64,000 nt of DNA from Yponomeuta sedellus (GCA_934045075.1 OW203732.1:20129889-20193888); one strand, 5' to 3'; shown: positions 33,345 through 44,244, counted from the stretch's first letter. The notes: generated from the sequence alone by a model not told the origin. Made by a program: numbers and translations.

Positions 33345-33655
33345 AAAGATTGTTACATCCTTCAAGAGGCATTTCTATAATGAAATCAATAAAGGTATAT
33401 GAAACTTCCTGAAAAGCGGTTAAAAAAATGTGTAAAGTACACTTTGTTCCAAAAGGGCTGCTATAATATGAAGAAATATTTAGATGACAATGATGTCTAG
33501 AATCAAAGCCAATACAATGAATAATGTCCTGTTAATTAAGGACTTTGAAAAAACTAAGATTGGAGGTGAAAATTATCTAGATTTTGACATAGTTTGGCTT
33601 GTAACGTTCACTAAGACGCAGATTCTGTGGTACCTTTGAATAAAACCTTTTCATT
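33345..33655 (+). mobile_element. CR1/Jockey-like LINE 3' end, decayed ORF
   Basis: Broken frames give LKKCVKYTLFQKGCYNMKKY and LDDNDV, aligning with FKKYVKHTLCQKGYYNIKDY in 3933-6563. The tail shares TGTTAATTAAGGACTTTGAA and AATAAAACCTTTTCATTT. Confidence 0.85.
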
Positions 33656-34371
33656 TAATTTCGTTTCACCTGGTGCGATTCCATTGAAATAAGTCGACGT
33701 AGCATAAATTATTACTGTAAACTTATGTAATTAATGTTGTTCATAACTTCTTTAGCAGCTGCTGATAAAATCCATAGTATTTTTTACACAGTGTTTTCTT
33801 CGTCGTGAATATTAAGAAAATACCTACACCATTTTTTACTAAACTTGGTGACCTGAACAGTTCACCGTACAATATTTTTATCAAAACAGGTTTTTCGTAA
33901 ACAAATATACGGAGTGTCAAATTATGGCGTCCAAACTTGCCTTAGATCAAGCAGAAGTTGCTTGAGAAGATTAATTTAAATGGACATCGGAAACCGTTTT
34001 TCAGGGCTAAGTTTGTCGGGAGTTTTTCAGCGCTTTTTTTTCTCCCACAAACGCTGCCAATCTTTCCTTCTGAAACCTTCTATTTGTGAGTTGTTATATC
34101 TTCAAAGAGCCATAATTTACCACATCCTGAGTTTACGCGAGCAACGCCACGGTAAAGTGTATTGAATAGAGCGGTAAGTGTATCAAATGAAAAAAATGGT
34201 CTATTCCCTAGATATTACTTGTAAAACAGGATGGAACGAATCATTCATGCTTTGAGATCGCACGTTACCAAAATTACAATTCCTAGAAAAACTTTTCGCC
34301 GACTCTGTGGGATTATTTTGACATGAAACCTCTATCAATTCGTTAGTTCATTTGCAAAAGCCGTATCGAAA
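33656..34371. other. intronic sequence, nothing recognised
   Basis: AT-rich. No supported ORF or repeat. Confidence 0.5.
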
Positions 34372-34736
34372 TCAACTCTTGTATGTCGCCACTGCTGGGG
34401 CATGGGTCTCTTCCTGCATCGCAGGAAGGTTAGGCCATTCTCCGTGGGGGCCAAGTCCGGTTGGTGGAGGAATGTAAAGCAGTGGCGGGCCTTACTGTCA
34501 GCAGTTATCACGTGTCCACAAAGCCTCGGACACGGCTTAACGACTGTCATTTCGACATCCGAAACCAACAGCTTAACGTGCCTTGCAAAGCACGGAAGAG
34601 CTCGGAAAAAATGCCACTAGCGGTAATTACGAGATGGTCACCCATCCAGCACCTGACCGCGCCTGCTGGGATCAATCAGTTGCTTAACTCAACTGATTGA
34701 TCCCAATCACTGGGTTCGACTAGGCCACGAGTGCTT
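34372..34736 (-). mobile_element. SINE-5S copy with a head palindrome
   Basis: Complete minus-strand copy from CAACTCTTGTATGTCGCC (end unit) to GGCCACGAGTGCTT (head start). In the head a perfect 16-bp hairpin (34667-34682/34690-34705, 7-nt loop) replaces the normal order, with GGGATCAATCAGTT present in both orientations. Confidence 0.82.
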
Positions 34737-34825
34737 CATTATATTATTTGTCTTGTGTAGTATATAATTTTAATAATAAGTCATAAGTCTTATTATAACT
34801 GAATTACAGCCGATGGTTATAACGA

Positions 34826-34941
34826 CTTATGAACGTTGATGAAGCGAAGGTGATCTGTCAGGATCGTGGCAAGTGGCAGTCCCTGGTATCTACCTACCCC
34901 TCCGGGATACAGGTGTGAGGTTATGTATGTATGTAGCTTAA
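34826..34941 (+). mobile_element. LINE 3' tail (RWFGHVERM family), short
   Basis: GAACGTTGATGAAGCGAAGG, GATCGTGGCAAGTGGCAGTC, then GAGGTTATGTATGTATG. It ends about 40 bp from the donor of exon 34982-35199. Confidence 0.8.
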
Positions 34942-34981
34942 AATGGCGACGTAAGCCTTTGAGAAGAGAAACCACACTTAC

Positions 34982-35199
34982 CAGAAGTGATAGGCCTCAT
35001 GGGGCAGGTCATGATGTTCTCGCAGCGCTGCCCGTCGATATTGAACTCTTCGTTCTCAATATAGAGCTTAATGTAGGGTAACCGCGTGTTGAGGTGGTAA
35101 CGGCAGTGCAGGTTGCGTGGGTATACACCTGGGTAGGCCGCTGATTGCACGTAGCAGGTCTGGAGGCGGCAGTCCCGAAACACTCGCTCGCAGTAAGAC
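34982..35199 (-). CDS. CUB gene exon: start of the second CUB-like module
   Basis: 218 bp; acceptor TTTCTTCCCCAG, donor CTG|GTAAGT. One base completes a Gly codon from exon 46647-46730. The protein reads SYCERVFRDCRLQTCYVQSA, AYPGVYPRNLHCRYHLNTRL, PYIKLYIENEEFNIDGQRCE, CPMRPITSG: the CUB opening (SA-YPGVYPRNL-C-Y-L). It is followed in phase by CPYDYIRIYDG of the next exon. Confidence 0.95.
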
Positions 35200-35229
35200 C
35201 TGGGGAAGAAAGTTTAAGGAGATTTTTAA

Positions 35230-35275
35230 TGTGTACCTACGTTGTGCCCCACTGCTGGGGCAACGGTCTCGCCTT
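35230..35275 (-). mobile_element. SINE-5S tail scrap
   Basis: CCACTGCTGGGGCAACGGTC matches the reversed tail; only about 45 bp, ending about 30 bp from the acceptor of exon 34982-35199. Confidence 0.5.
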
Positions 35276-35344
35276 TATAATAAAGATCCATATTTTTAGT
35301 TTTAAATGTGGTCTGCACGAAGGTATACTCGTGAATTGTCATAA

Positions 35345-35813
35345 GGTATTGAGAATAAAAGGTTGGTTTGGACATGTGGAGAGGATGAAGAAAGAAAGAT
35401 TGACGAAACAAATGTATATTGCGAATGTGAGTGGAAGGGTTGGTAAGGGTCGTCGTGGCGGACATATATCGACCAGATAGGGGATGTATTAGCAAAGAGA
35501 AAGATAAAAAGTACCCGGAACCGGCGTGCATGCATACAACGATTTATGAACGTTGATGAAGCGAAGGTGATCTGTCAGGATGCTGGCAAGTGGCAGTCCC
35601 TGGTCTCTGCCTACCCCTCTGGAATACAGGCGTGAGGTTATGTATGTATGTATGTATGTATGTATGTATGTATGTATGTATGTATGTATGTATGTATGTA
35701 TGTATGTATGTATGTATGTATGTATGTATGTATGTATGTATGTATGTATGTATGTATGTATGTATGTATGTATGTATGTATGTATGTATGTATGTATGTA
35801 TGTATGTATGTAT
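35345..35813 (+). mobile_element. LINE 3' end with an expanded (TATG)n tail
   Basis: Frame pieces read RIKGWFGHVERMKKERLTKQ, MYIANVSGRVGKG. The 3' part is as at 20028. The element ends GAGGTTATG and runs straight into (TATG)n at 35639-35813 (about 44 units), so the microsatellite grew from the LINE's own 3' terminus. Confidence 0.85.
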
Positions 35814-36039
35814 AATAGGCCTCTCCCAAGACAAGCCTCTGAGTCTGAACTTTGGCTCTCCTCTTCTCCTTCTCCTCCTCTCCTCCCCCTCTCCTCTATG
35901 ACCAGCAGTGGACTGAAACTAGCTAATCGTTATGATGATGATAACTTCTACACGACGCGTTCACTTTTCCCTCTCTAAATAGGTCGTTGGACGATAAAAA
36001 GACAACCTCCAGAAATGGGGATTTTTGACACTATACGCC
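35814..36039. other. intronic sequence
   Basis: A CTCCT-rich stretch at 35858-35898; nothing else recognised. Confidence 0.4.
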
Positions 36040-36429
36040 AATTAAAACTGTTCTAGTACGGATTTCACTCGTTTATTATATTTTTACAATTGTCCGACGT
36101 TTCGGCACTTTTATAGGTGCCGTGGTCTCAATCAATTATTTTATATAAAGCCAACAATATTGATTATTAGTAATTGAAGTTGAATTCAATTACTAATAAT
36201 CAATATTGTTGACTTTATATAAGATAATCGATTTACCTATTTTGGAACGTAACTTCGTAATTAACTTTTGTAATTTTTGCCGAGGGTAGTAAACTAACAG
36301 TTAATGCTTTCAAAAAGACGCCTTTCACCTCAGTCATCCGAGACCACGGCGCCTGTAAAAGTGCCAAAACGACAGAAAATTTTAAAAATATAATAAACGA
36401 GTGAAATACGTATTAAAACAGTTTTAATT
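36040..36429. mobile_element. fold-back MITE, 390 bp, with a nested palindrome
   Basis: About 90-bp inverted ends: AATTAAAACTGTT, GATTTCACTCGTTTATTA, CGACGTTTCGGCACTTTTA, GGTGCCGTGGTCTC on the left, the same reversed on the right. Inside, 36141-36178 and 36185-36222 form a 38-bp near-perfect hairpin around GTTGAA, present on the left half only. One end of a sister copy is at 61747-61887. Target duplication not clear. Confidence 0.8.
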
Positions 36430-36629
36430 ATGTCTAGTACTCGTGTTAACCTTAGAAAATACTATACTAAACGCCAAAATCAGCTGCATCTGAAGGGAAA
36501 TGCACACCACCCTGCATGTAATGCAATGTCCCCAGCACCCAAATACTTCCACCCGGGACTACCTTACGAGGGCTACCCCCGCCCCGTGCAATAGAGGTCG
36601 CTAGGAGTCTACATGAAATTATTTGACAA
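36430..36629. other. intronic sequence
   Basis: Nothing recognised. Confidence 0.4.
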
Positions 36630-36716
36630 AAGCAAAAGTCTGGCACGGACAGCCAGAGGTCGCGGGTTCGAATTCCGGCATGGGTAGAATTTTTAGCCTC
36701 TAAATTGGTTTTTAAA
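36630..36716 (+). mobile_element. SINE-I fragment (anticodon arm to tail)
   Basis: GTCTGGCACGGACAGCCAGA, GGTCGCGGGTTCGAATTCCG, then TTTTTAGCCTCTAAATTGG. The 5' half is missing. Confidence 0.75.
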
Positions 36717-37773
36717 AAGGAAAAGTGCTAGCAGCACGGCTTAAACGGCTTGATCCTATTCAGTTACTACTCCTGGTCCTAAACTAGGATATACTGTTTT
36801 CTAGTAACTACGCAAGGATATCACAAACATGGAAAGCTCAGCTTTGCTGTAAACTCCTCCCTTTCTTGACCACCTCCTGTCAACCCGATAGAAAAGACCC
36901 ACCGTCCCACCATGTCTGATTGGTCTTAGTTTTGAGTCCGCTTGGAATTGAAAATATGGAATTTATTAAATACTCGCGGTATTCTGTATGACAGGTACTA
37001 GAACCAGATGATAAAAATAAATAAAATAAATTTAGTTTATTACAAAAAATCACAATTTATAGACGGGTAAAAACCTCATTCTAGCTAAAAGCCTGTAACG
37101 AAAAGTCATTTTTTGGATTACGGTTGTTATGAAAACATTTTTTTAAATTGTAGTTTATACTTCGATATCACTTTTCTATGAAAGCTTGAAACGAATAATG
37201 TCTTTCAAAATGGCTCTAAACAATGTTTGATTAATTATGTATGTGTTTCGTGCGTCCACTATGGTCTACCTCAATGCGATCCGAATTGTCTCTGAATTAA
37301 AATCAAAGTACTTTATTTATTGACATATAGTTTTGCTCTAGCGGCACTACACAATTACCACTAAAGCAAACCATTGCATAAATAAAAATACCGACATTCT
37401 TTTGAGCGTAAATTACAATGGTAGCCGCTGCCTTCGACCTAAGTTAGTGGTTGCGAGAAAGGTGGCGAAAAGAAACTTTACTCTCAACGAGTTCTTCCAA
37501 GTAGTCAAACTGTGACGTAGCAAACCTCTTTACACCATTTTTATTTCTTTTTCTATCTATCATTTTCAAATATTTAAATTTTGTCACTCATTCTTCGATT
37601 TCCCTCATTTTTCATCCACTACTACTTTACCCTTTGACCAAATCTGACTTTTTACCTGCTTTTCCGTTTTTATCAGTTTTCTGTTTTAAAGTTACTATAA
37701 ATCTACAAATAAAATCACACCTGAAGTCTTTCCAGAGTTTATTTATTAATTATAAAAGTTATAAAACGTTCCA
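36717..37773. other. intronic sequence with a LINE-tail-like patch
   Basis: 37308-37520 starts like a reversed LINE tail (CAAAGTACTTTATTTATTGA) and contains GGTAGCCGCTGCCTTCG as at 59505; otherwise nothing recognised. Confidence 0.4.
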
Positions 37774-38102
37774 AAACTATTTTGTCAAACTGATTTGACC
37801 ATGTGGAAACTTCTTTTGTTTTAAAGTAACATGACCACGTTCCTCGTGGTCATATTACTTTAGTTATTACATATTACATATAGTTGTTACGTTTAGTTGG
37901 TCGGTACGGTATAAGGGCATTTTACTAGTTTGACTACGCGGCAACATAATTCCACGTGGTCAAATCCGTTCGACAAATAGTTTGACTATGGTTTGACTGT
38001 GCTTTTTGGCATGTAGAATCTTATACAGGAAGGATCATTACATTAATTCGACCACGCGGAACGAAGTTTCCACGTGGTCAAATCAGATTGACAAAATAGT
38101 TT
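37774..38102. mobile_element. MITE with repeated TTTGACCACGTGG motifs, about 329 bp
   Basis: Inverted ends: AAACTATTTTGTCAA.CTGATTTGACCA.GTGGAAACTTC on both strands (37774-37812 and 38064-38102). Several more copies of the GAC(C/T)ACG(C/T)GG motif lie inside in both orientations, which would fit subterminal transposase sites. Confidence 0.75.
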
Positions 38103-38617
38103 GACTGCGTGGAAGAACCCCTCTCAACATGGAATACAAGCCATCTTAAATCCCACTGATAGAATATTTGTCGGAAATTTGTACAGCGCAATTGGTGACT
38201 TAACTTATCGATCGTCAATCCGTTCAGAATCGCGGGCACAGAGGTGCCGGCTAAGCTTCAGCTTATCAGAGGATCAGTCGCACGGAATCCCAACAAGTCG
38301 CGAGCTACAAATCTCTCGTTGACATGAAGCGTGTGGGGGCAATTACTTAGCGAGTCTTATCTGACACTGAACGCTGATAGTAGCTAATATGCTTTGAAGC
38401 GTTCTGCTGAGCGTCGGTCGAGCGATAACGTCTAATTGCCCTGCTGGACGTTACGAGCTTAATCTCAGGGGCAGCCCTAAATTTGTACTATAGCGATGTA
38501 ATTATTAAAATTTCTTTCTATTACCTTTTATCATCGAAATCCAAGCCTAGCTGTGAGTCTCGACACGACTGACGCCTAAGCAGAACGTGTTAATTTCCTT
38601 TAAAATAATTTAAAGTG
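38103..38617. other. intronic sequence, nothing recognised
   Basis: GC-richer than its surroundings but with no exon-like frame bounded by splice sites. Confidence 0.5.
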
Positions 38618-38855
38618 AAATGAAATGAAATGAAAAGGTTTTATTCTAAGGCTGACATTCAGAGACGAAAACTGAAGCTAAGACCGGTCTCAGAAATGTC
38701 AAAATCTACGTGATTTGGACATTTGTAAGACCAGTCTTTGCTTAGTTTTCGTCTCTGAATGTCAGCCTAAGTAGCGCAAAAACTGCGGCTTAGTGAACGT
38801 TACAATTCAAACTAGGTGTCCATTTCGAAATCTGGATCATTTTGGAGAAAATTGA
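38618..38855 (-). mobile_element. CR1/Jockey-like LINE 3' tail, interrupted by a MITE
   Basis: Reversed tail: GAAATGAAATGAAATGAAAA, then, after the MITE, GTAGCGCAAAAACTGCGGCT, TAGTGAACGTTACAATTC and AACTAGGTGTCCATTTCG. It matches 30800-31048 reversed. Confidence 0.88.
38650..38767. mobile_element. 118-bp MITE with 40-bp inverted ends, TAA duplication
   Basis: GGCTGACATTCAGAGACGAA starts both strands and the arms stay paired for about 40 bp with one indel and two mismatches. TAA lies on both sides (38647-38649, 38768-38770), fitting PIF/Harbinger-type insertion (TWA). It lies inside a LINE tail. Confidence 0.9.
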
Positions 38856-38870
38856 CCAAAAAAACTTCAA

Positions 38871-39182
38871 GTTGATATCTGTGTTTAACTGTCTGTCTTT
38901 CTCTAATCCAATTACTCATCCGAGGAGCTTGTGATGAATAAAGTTTGTTATACATCCAACTATTACTTCTATTAAATTCATGAGCTGTAATTTTTGTATA
39001 TGTTTTTCTTTGAAACAGTTGCCTTATTGCTTTTTTATTTTTATATCACAACTATATCGTGCATTGCGCCTCGTATTTATTATATTGTGATTACCTATCT
39101 GTGGGAAATGCTGAGGAATTGGCAAAGTCTATTTGTTAATTTTAATATTTTTTATATATAAGTTTATACTATATATTTAATT
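38871..39182. other. intronic sequence, nothing recognised
   Basis: AT-rich; no gene or repeat seen. Confidence 0.45.
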
Positions 39183-39378
39183 TAAATGCACTAACCCGTG
39201 CTAAGGGACAAATTTAAAAAAAAAACGTAATACAGAGAATAGTGTAAAGAGGTTCGAAATTTCACTGATGCCGTGAGTCGCCCATTGGCTCAATTGGTAG
39301 AGCGCTGGCACGGATAGCCAGAGGTTGCGGGTTCGAATCCCGGCATGGGTGAAATTTTTAGCCTCTAAATAGTTTTTA
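39183..39378 (+). mobile_element. SINE-I copy with a reversed tail piece at its 5' end
   Basis: 39183-39215 is minus-strand SINE-I tail (AATGCACTAACCCGTGC), then AATACAGAGAATAGTGT, the tRNA-like head (39286-39352; CCATTGGCTCAATTGGTAGA, GGTTCGAATCCCGGC) and the plus-strand tail. It is thus a very asymmetric fold-back. Confidence 0.8.
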
Positions 39379-40632
39379 AATATATAGGTTTGTCAATTCT
39401 GTTTTTCTCCTTGAATAAATAAAATAAAAATGAAAATAAAAAACTGGGAAAATCTTTGGTTCACTAGTTAACTTCTGCTACTTCGATTTTACCTAACTAG
39501 GTTTGAACTCCTTTATGTTCATAATAATACTGCAACTCGTTTTTCCAGTGTCTAAACATAACGTAATTTAGTCCAAATATTCTAATGTACTTTGAACTGT
39601 TTGAAATTTAGCACAGGACTGTAAAATATTTTTGCTGCCTTAGAAAAATTCTCCAAAGCCCTAAGTTCTTGGCGTGAATGTCGTATAAGGACCCCGTACC
39701 TCCGGAATAAAGATCGTAGTTTCGTGAACGCTGTAAGTACCATCTCAAAAATAACGGTGATTTGATTACTCCGCCATCAATAGTTACAAATTTCAACCTA
39801 TGTCCGCAGTGACATTGGCGCAGCGGGCAGACTCACTCCTGTTACGTCTGCCCCTAAATAGGGACTACTTTGGCTCGAGACGTGACCAAAATTGCGAATA
39901 AATCCTGTGAATGACCGGCCGCCGCCGCCTACCACCTATTATTGCCCGCGCTGATTTACGGCGCGCAATCAAGTTGGAATTAAAGTGGACCGAGCCATTT
40001 TTTTTCACTTGGTCCTTTGGTGACTTGAGTCTTTAGTGGTGTAAGGCAATATCAGGTAAAACAAAAAATATTCTCATATCTATTTAAACTAGATTATACA
40101 AGAACTGAAAGCTTAATTGAAATAGAAACCTGACGCAACTCGTTTTAAACGTATTACCTCCCACACACCCACACATACTCACTCACTCACTGACTCACTC
40201 ACTCACTCACTCACTCACTCACTCGCTCGCTCACTCACTCACTAACTCACTCACTCACTCACTCACGCACTCACTCACACACTCGATCACTCAGTGGCTA
40301 AACCCGATCCTAAGACCTAGTTGTGGGGCTGAGTATAAATATGAGTACCCACCATTGCATTTTTGTATTTTATGATTTTTGTACACTTCCTTTATTTTTC
40401 TGTAATTTCTCTATCGGTCTGTAGACTCTAAGCTGACTTAGGGTACAGTATGTTTCATGCTTTGTTGTACTAGTTTTTTGGGTGGCCTGGTATCCTAAGA
40501 TACAGATCTCTGATCTAGTTTGGGACCCAGTCTGTCCAAAAATCGCTTCTATTCCACCATATTGAACCACTATTTCGAACTAAATTGTGGATGAAGAAAC
40601 TCATCCATAATTTAGTTCAATATATATATTTT
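39379..40632. other. intronic sequence with an (ACTC)n tract
   Basis: (ACTC)n with variants at 40171-40290. An imperfect hairpin (GAACTAAATT.TGGATGA) spans 40577-40618. No gene. Confidence 0.6.
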
Positions 40633-40710
40633 TTCCCGTGGTGGAGTATGCCTATACCTTGCCAGTGAAGAGACCCGTGCTCCTCGGTGGGGACATAAGG
40701 GGTTGATAAC
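40633..40710 (+). mobile_element. SINE-5S tail fragment
   Basis: CCCGTGGTGGAGTATGCCTA, GAAGAGACCCGTGCTCCTCG, GGGGTTGATAAC. Confidence 0.75.
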
Positions 40711-41908
40711 AATAGAATGTAACAAAGAACGATGTGCATCGTTTGAATTGAAAAAGATGCCTCTATTCCTTAGCATTTTGCAAACCGATCTCCTTAGCTT
40801 GCAATAGTAAAGCCCTTACTTACACGGACCAAACCGATATCTCCCAGCCGCTTCTCTCAGCAATAATACCCTCTTACGTCCACAAAGGGTTCAGTTATCT
40901 CGGATGGCAAACAAAAAATTTCCATTGATACACCCAGGCATTACATTTTGGGACAAGAAAATGTTTCCGTGCAAGAAAGGGTCCGGATTCCGTTACTCTT
41001 TTCCCTCTATCTATTCAAATTATCTCCCTAAATCGTTACCTATAGCTTCAACCAGTGTAGTGACTGGGCAGTAAAGTTAGCGCTTGGTCTTAAGGAGGCT
41101 CCTGAAGCGGCATTTCTCATACAATATTTGTATGGGAAATGCAAATGTAAGTTGCAATTCTAAGCACAATACACAACGGTGAAAAAATAAAAGCCCTATG
41201 ATATTATTGCTTTTTCGACCAAAGAACAGAATAAAAGGTACAGTATTTTTTCTTTGGTCGTATTTCTTTGGAAATAATAGTTATTTTTAAGTTTTTTAGA
41301 ACCGGATGTGGCGTAGGCTAGAAGGCAATATAACACATAAACTTGCCTTTTACTTTGCTTGAAAAAAAAACTTGTCTTTGCAACGTCATACAATTCGATT
41401 CGATTTGCACCACAGACTAAAAGCAGTTGACAATTGACATTTTACTTTTTTTTTTGGATGACAAAGGCAAAGGCGATACCACGCTCGTTGGTATAAAGGT
41501 AAAATTCAGCAACTCCAAATGAGCCTAATCGTAGAAACTGCGCTAATGTGAATTTGAGATGCTAAATGTAATATTAAGCACAGAAATAATAACGCTCACG
41601 CATAGATATTTTTTTATGAGTAAACTACCTAGATAGTGTTATTTTTGGGCAAAAATAATTTTCAATTTATAAATAAAAAAATGGAAAAGCAGTTAATGAG
41701 TTTTACCTTTACACCGACGCGCTGTAGAGCCGCTGTGCCGGTTTTTGTATTTTATTTTATAATTTGTCAATTTGCTCTGAAATAAAAGTACAAAAAATTC
41801 TTTGAGGATTTCTCTTGTATTCCTTGAAGCTTAGTCTCCAAATGGTTTTTTTATTTACGCAATATTTTTAAGATTTCGTAATATATCGTAATATTTTTTT
41901 AATTACGT
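40711..41908. other. intronic sequence, nothing recognised
   Basis: Mostly AT-rich. No ORF above background, no repeat match in the window. Confidence 0.5.
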
Positions 41909-42151
41909 TTTCATCATCATCAACCCAATGTATCCCCATCGAGGGGCACGGGTCTCCTCACTGAGGAAGGTATAGGCCATTCTCCACCACGGGGGAAAAG
42001 TCTGGATCGGTGGAGGCTTGCAAGACTAGTGGCTGGTCTTACTGTCAGAATTTTTCAAGCCGCTCTAAGGTCTTTGACTTGACTTAACGACTGCCATCTA
42101 TCGACCGCAGTCGGCACCAACGGCTTAGCGTGCCTTCCGAAAATGCCACTA
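41909..42151 (-). mobile_element. SINE-5S copy, body only
   Basis: Reversed body: TCCTCACTGAGGAAGGTATA, GGTGGAGGCTTGCAAGACTA, CTTAACGACTGCCATCTATC, CGGCACCAACGGCTTAGCGT. The 5S-like head is absent. Confidence 0.75.
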
Positions 42152-42600
42152 TACCTGAGCCAAATTCGATAACGAATGGCGATAAACAAACCGTTGCTAG
42201 GCAACGACTTGTTTACACCTTAAAGGCAGATGTTAACAACCTTTTCTAGAAATCGTTTTCATACAAATAATAATCGTTCCTCCTACTAATGTAAAATTAT
42301 TATTTCTGTTTTTATGTTCATGATTTTATAGTGAAAGGCTTAACCGATTTGAATATGACATATGACAACACTGAAACATGAAATTTGAAACACAGATTTA
42401 ACAAACATCTACGCGAGCCATGCCGCATGATTTTCCTTATAGAATTAGGCGCGTGTGAAAAAAAAACATACAAACTCTTCAACTTTATAATATTAATAAG
42501 TACCTATAGATGCTACTATGAAAGTGAGTAGATTGGGACCTACTGCAAATATTGCAATAAAAGAAAGTTCTTTGTATATATTTTTATTCATATGTTCACA
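42152..42600. other. intronic sequence, nothing certain
   Basis: 42325-42350 (GTGAAAGGCTTAACCGATTT) resembles the 3' part of RTE-type repeats. No gene. Confidence 0.4.
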
Positions 42601-42925
42601 CTAATCATCACTGTCACTGGCCAAAGAGGAGGATAAATTTGTGTCTCCGGAGTCTTGAATTATAAATTCATCAATGACATTATCCATTACACCATCAAAT
42701 TCGGCGTTTTCTTCTTTTCTTTAATTAAGTGTTCAACACAATGTTGCCATGCTGCTGGAGTAATTTTACTTATTGCCTCACCTAACAGGACCTTTATTTA
42801 GCTCAGCCATTCAAAAAGTTTTATTTTTGGCAGCAACATGACCTTTTACTTGTCCCCATATGATTTCTATCGGATTTAATTCACAATGATATGGGGGCAA
42901 TCTATATTTTTGTCTTGTGCCATTT
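42601..42925 (-). pseudogene. decayed DDE transposase, C-terminal remnant
   Basis: Minus-strand frames give YRLPPYHCELNPIEIIWGQV and KGHVAAKNKTF, then after a frame break KVLLGEAISKITPAAWQHCV and EHLIKE, then a third frame with an acidic end (SLASDSDD) and stop at 42601-42603. LPPYHC-LNPIE-IW is the third-acidic-residue motif of an IS630/Tc1-like DDE transposase group common in insects. At least two frameshifts and one stop, so inactive. 42941-43123 upstream may be more of it but is not clearly in family. Confidence 0.75.
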
Positions 42926-43290
42926 TGTTACACATAATTGCTATATACTTATGCCATATACACGTATTGACAAACGACTAAACTTCACTTGTTGGTATAA
43001 ACTAAATTTCCCAAAAGGTTTGTCACACCTGAATTTCATCCATGTTTCTTTTTCTGTAGGGCTGTCACGTAAAATTAATGTCGAATTTTTTATAGTTTTT
43101 CGAAATAACAAGGTAATATGCATGTTATTTGAGTGATTTTAGTTAAATATGCTGCAATAGGAATTGTTAATAAATAGTTAGCAAGTAAAAGGCTATAATC
43201 ATGTAAACAATAGAAGATTTGTAAAACGTGAGTTGTGATAACCCTAAATTGGTTTGTTTACCTCTATTCTTTATCGAGTTTGGCAGAACT
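42926..43290. other. AT-rich, possible continuation of the transposase remnant
   Basis: A minus-strand frame (42941-43123) contains ETWMKFRCDKPFGKFSLY; I cannot place it. Confidence 0.3.
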
Positions 43291-43397
43291 GTAGAGTTAG
43301 TCATAGACGGTCACCCATCCATGCAATTAACGCGCACTGTGTTGCTTAACCTTTGTGACAGTTTAAGATCACTCTGGCAGCCGGGGCCACGAGCGAT
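43291..43397 (-). mobile_element. SINE-5S head only (variant head)
   Basis: Reversed variant head: GTCATAGACGGTCACCCATC, CTGTGTTGCTTAACC, CAGCCGGGGCCACGAGCGA. Same variant as 18151 and 44245. Confidence 0.75.
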
Positions 43398-43506
43398 TCT
43401 GTTTTACCTTATAAATAATCAAGTTAGGGTTAATTATGTACCGACGCTTCGGCAAGGTTGCAGTTGCCCGTAGACTGAAGTGGCGAGTAGAGTCTTTATC
43501 AGATTA

Positions 43507-43700
43507 AGGGTCTGTTTCACAATCTGCAGATAAAGTTCCGGATATGCTATCTGCAACCAGGGCGGCCGTTTGTTCTAAATTTGAAGCCATAAACGAACAC
43601 ACGCAATATAGGAAAATTTATTTAAATTTAGATCAAACGGCAGTCCTGACTGCGGATAGCTTATCTGGAACTTTATTTGAACATTGTGAAATAGGGCATT
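43507..43700. mobile_element. MITE-like inverted repeat, about 190 bp
   Basis: Left end GTCTGTTTCACAATCTGCAG, AAAGTTCCGGATATGCTATC and right end GATAGCTTATCTGGAACTTT, ACATTGTGAAATAGGGC are diverged inverted repeats of about 45 bp. Exact ends and duplication uncertain. Confidence 0.65.
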
Positions 43701-43908
43701 ACTATTGTATGGTTTCGGGGTTACAAAGATAACATGAGAAGATAAGATTATTCTTTATTGTACACACCAGAAAATACAGACGACAACAAAAACAAAAGAA
43801 GAGATACAATTGGCGGCCTTATTTCTGATACCAATTTCAAACAACTGTGACAAATACTGTTACGTGAGATTTAAGATATAAAGTTCAATTTATCGAAAGT
43901 TATGTGGG

Positions 43909-43975
43909 ATTCTTCTTGTTCTTCGGGCTATATTAGGTAGTCTACTGGTGGACACAGCCCTCCCTTAAGTGGGAT
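43909..43975 (+). mobile_element. SINE-B 5' fragment
   Basis: TTCTTCGGGCTATATTAG, AGTCTACTGGTGGACACAGC, CCTCCCTTAA. Only the first about 60 bp. Confidence 0.65.
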
Positions 43976-44244
43976 TATTCAAAATATATTATGTGAACCG
44001 ACTGTGCCGCTAGCTACAGAGCTGAAGCGGACATCAAAGCCGTGCCCTTGCGGACGTGATCGCAATATCCAAGGGGAATCGTTTGTTACACAGTATTTGA
44101 AGGAACTTTTCGAGTGTCTGCCACTGACTAGGCCGAGTGATTGATTCGCGTGTGAAGGAGTTTCAATCCGGCACACGTAGTAACTTTTTGCTATGCCAAA
44201 TATGTTATTCGGGCAATATTAAAAGCAATATACCTACATATCGA

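Noticed and set aside
35544..35978. Frames of YIHTYIHT / MYVCMYVC
   Set aside because: Translations of (TATG)n.
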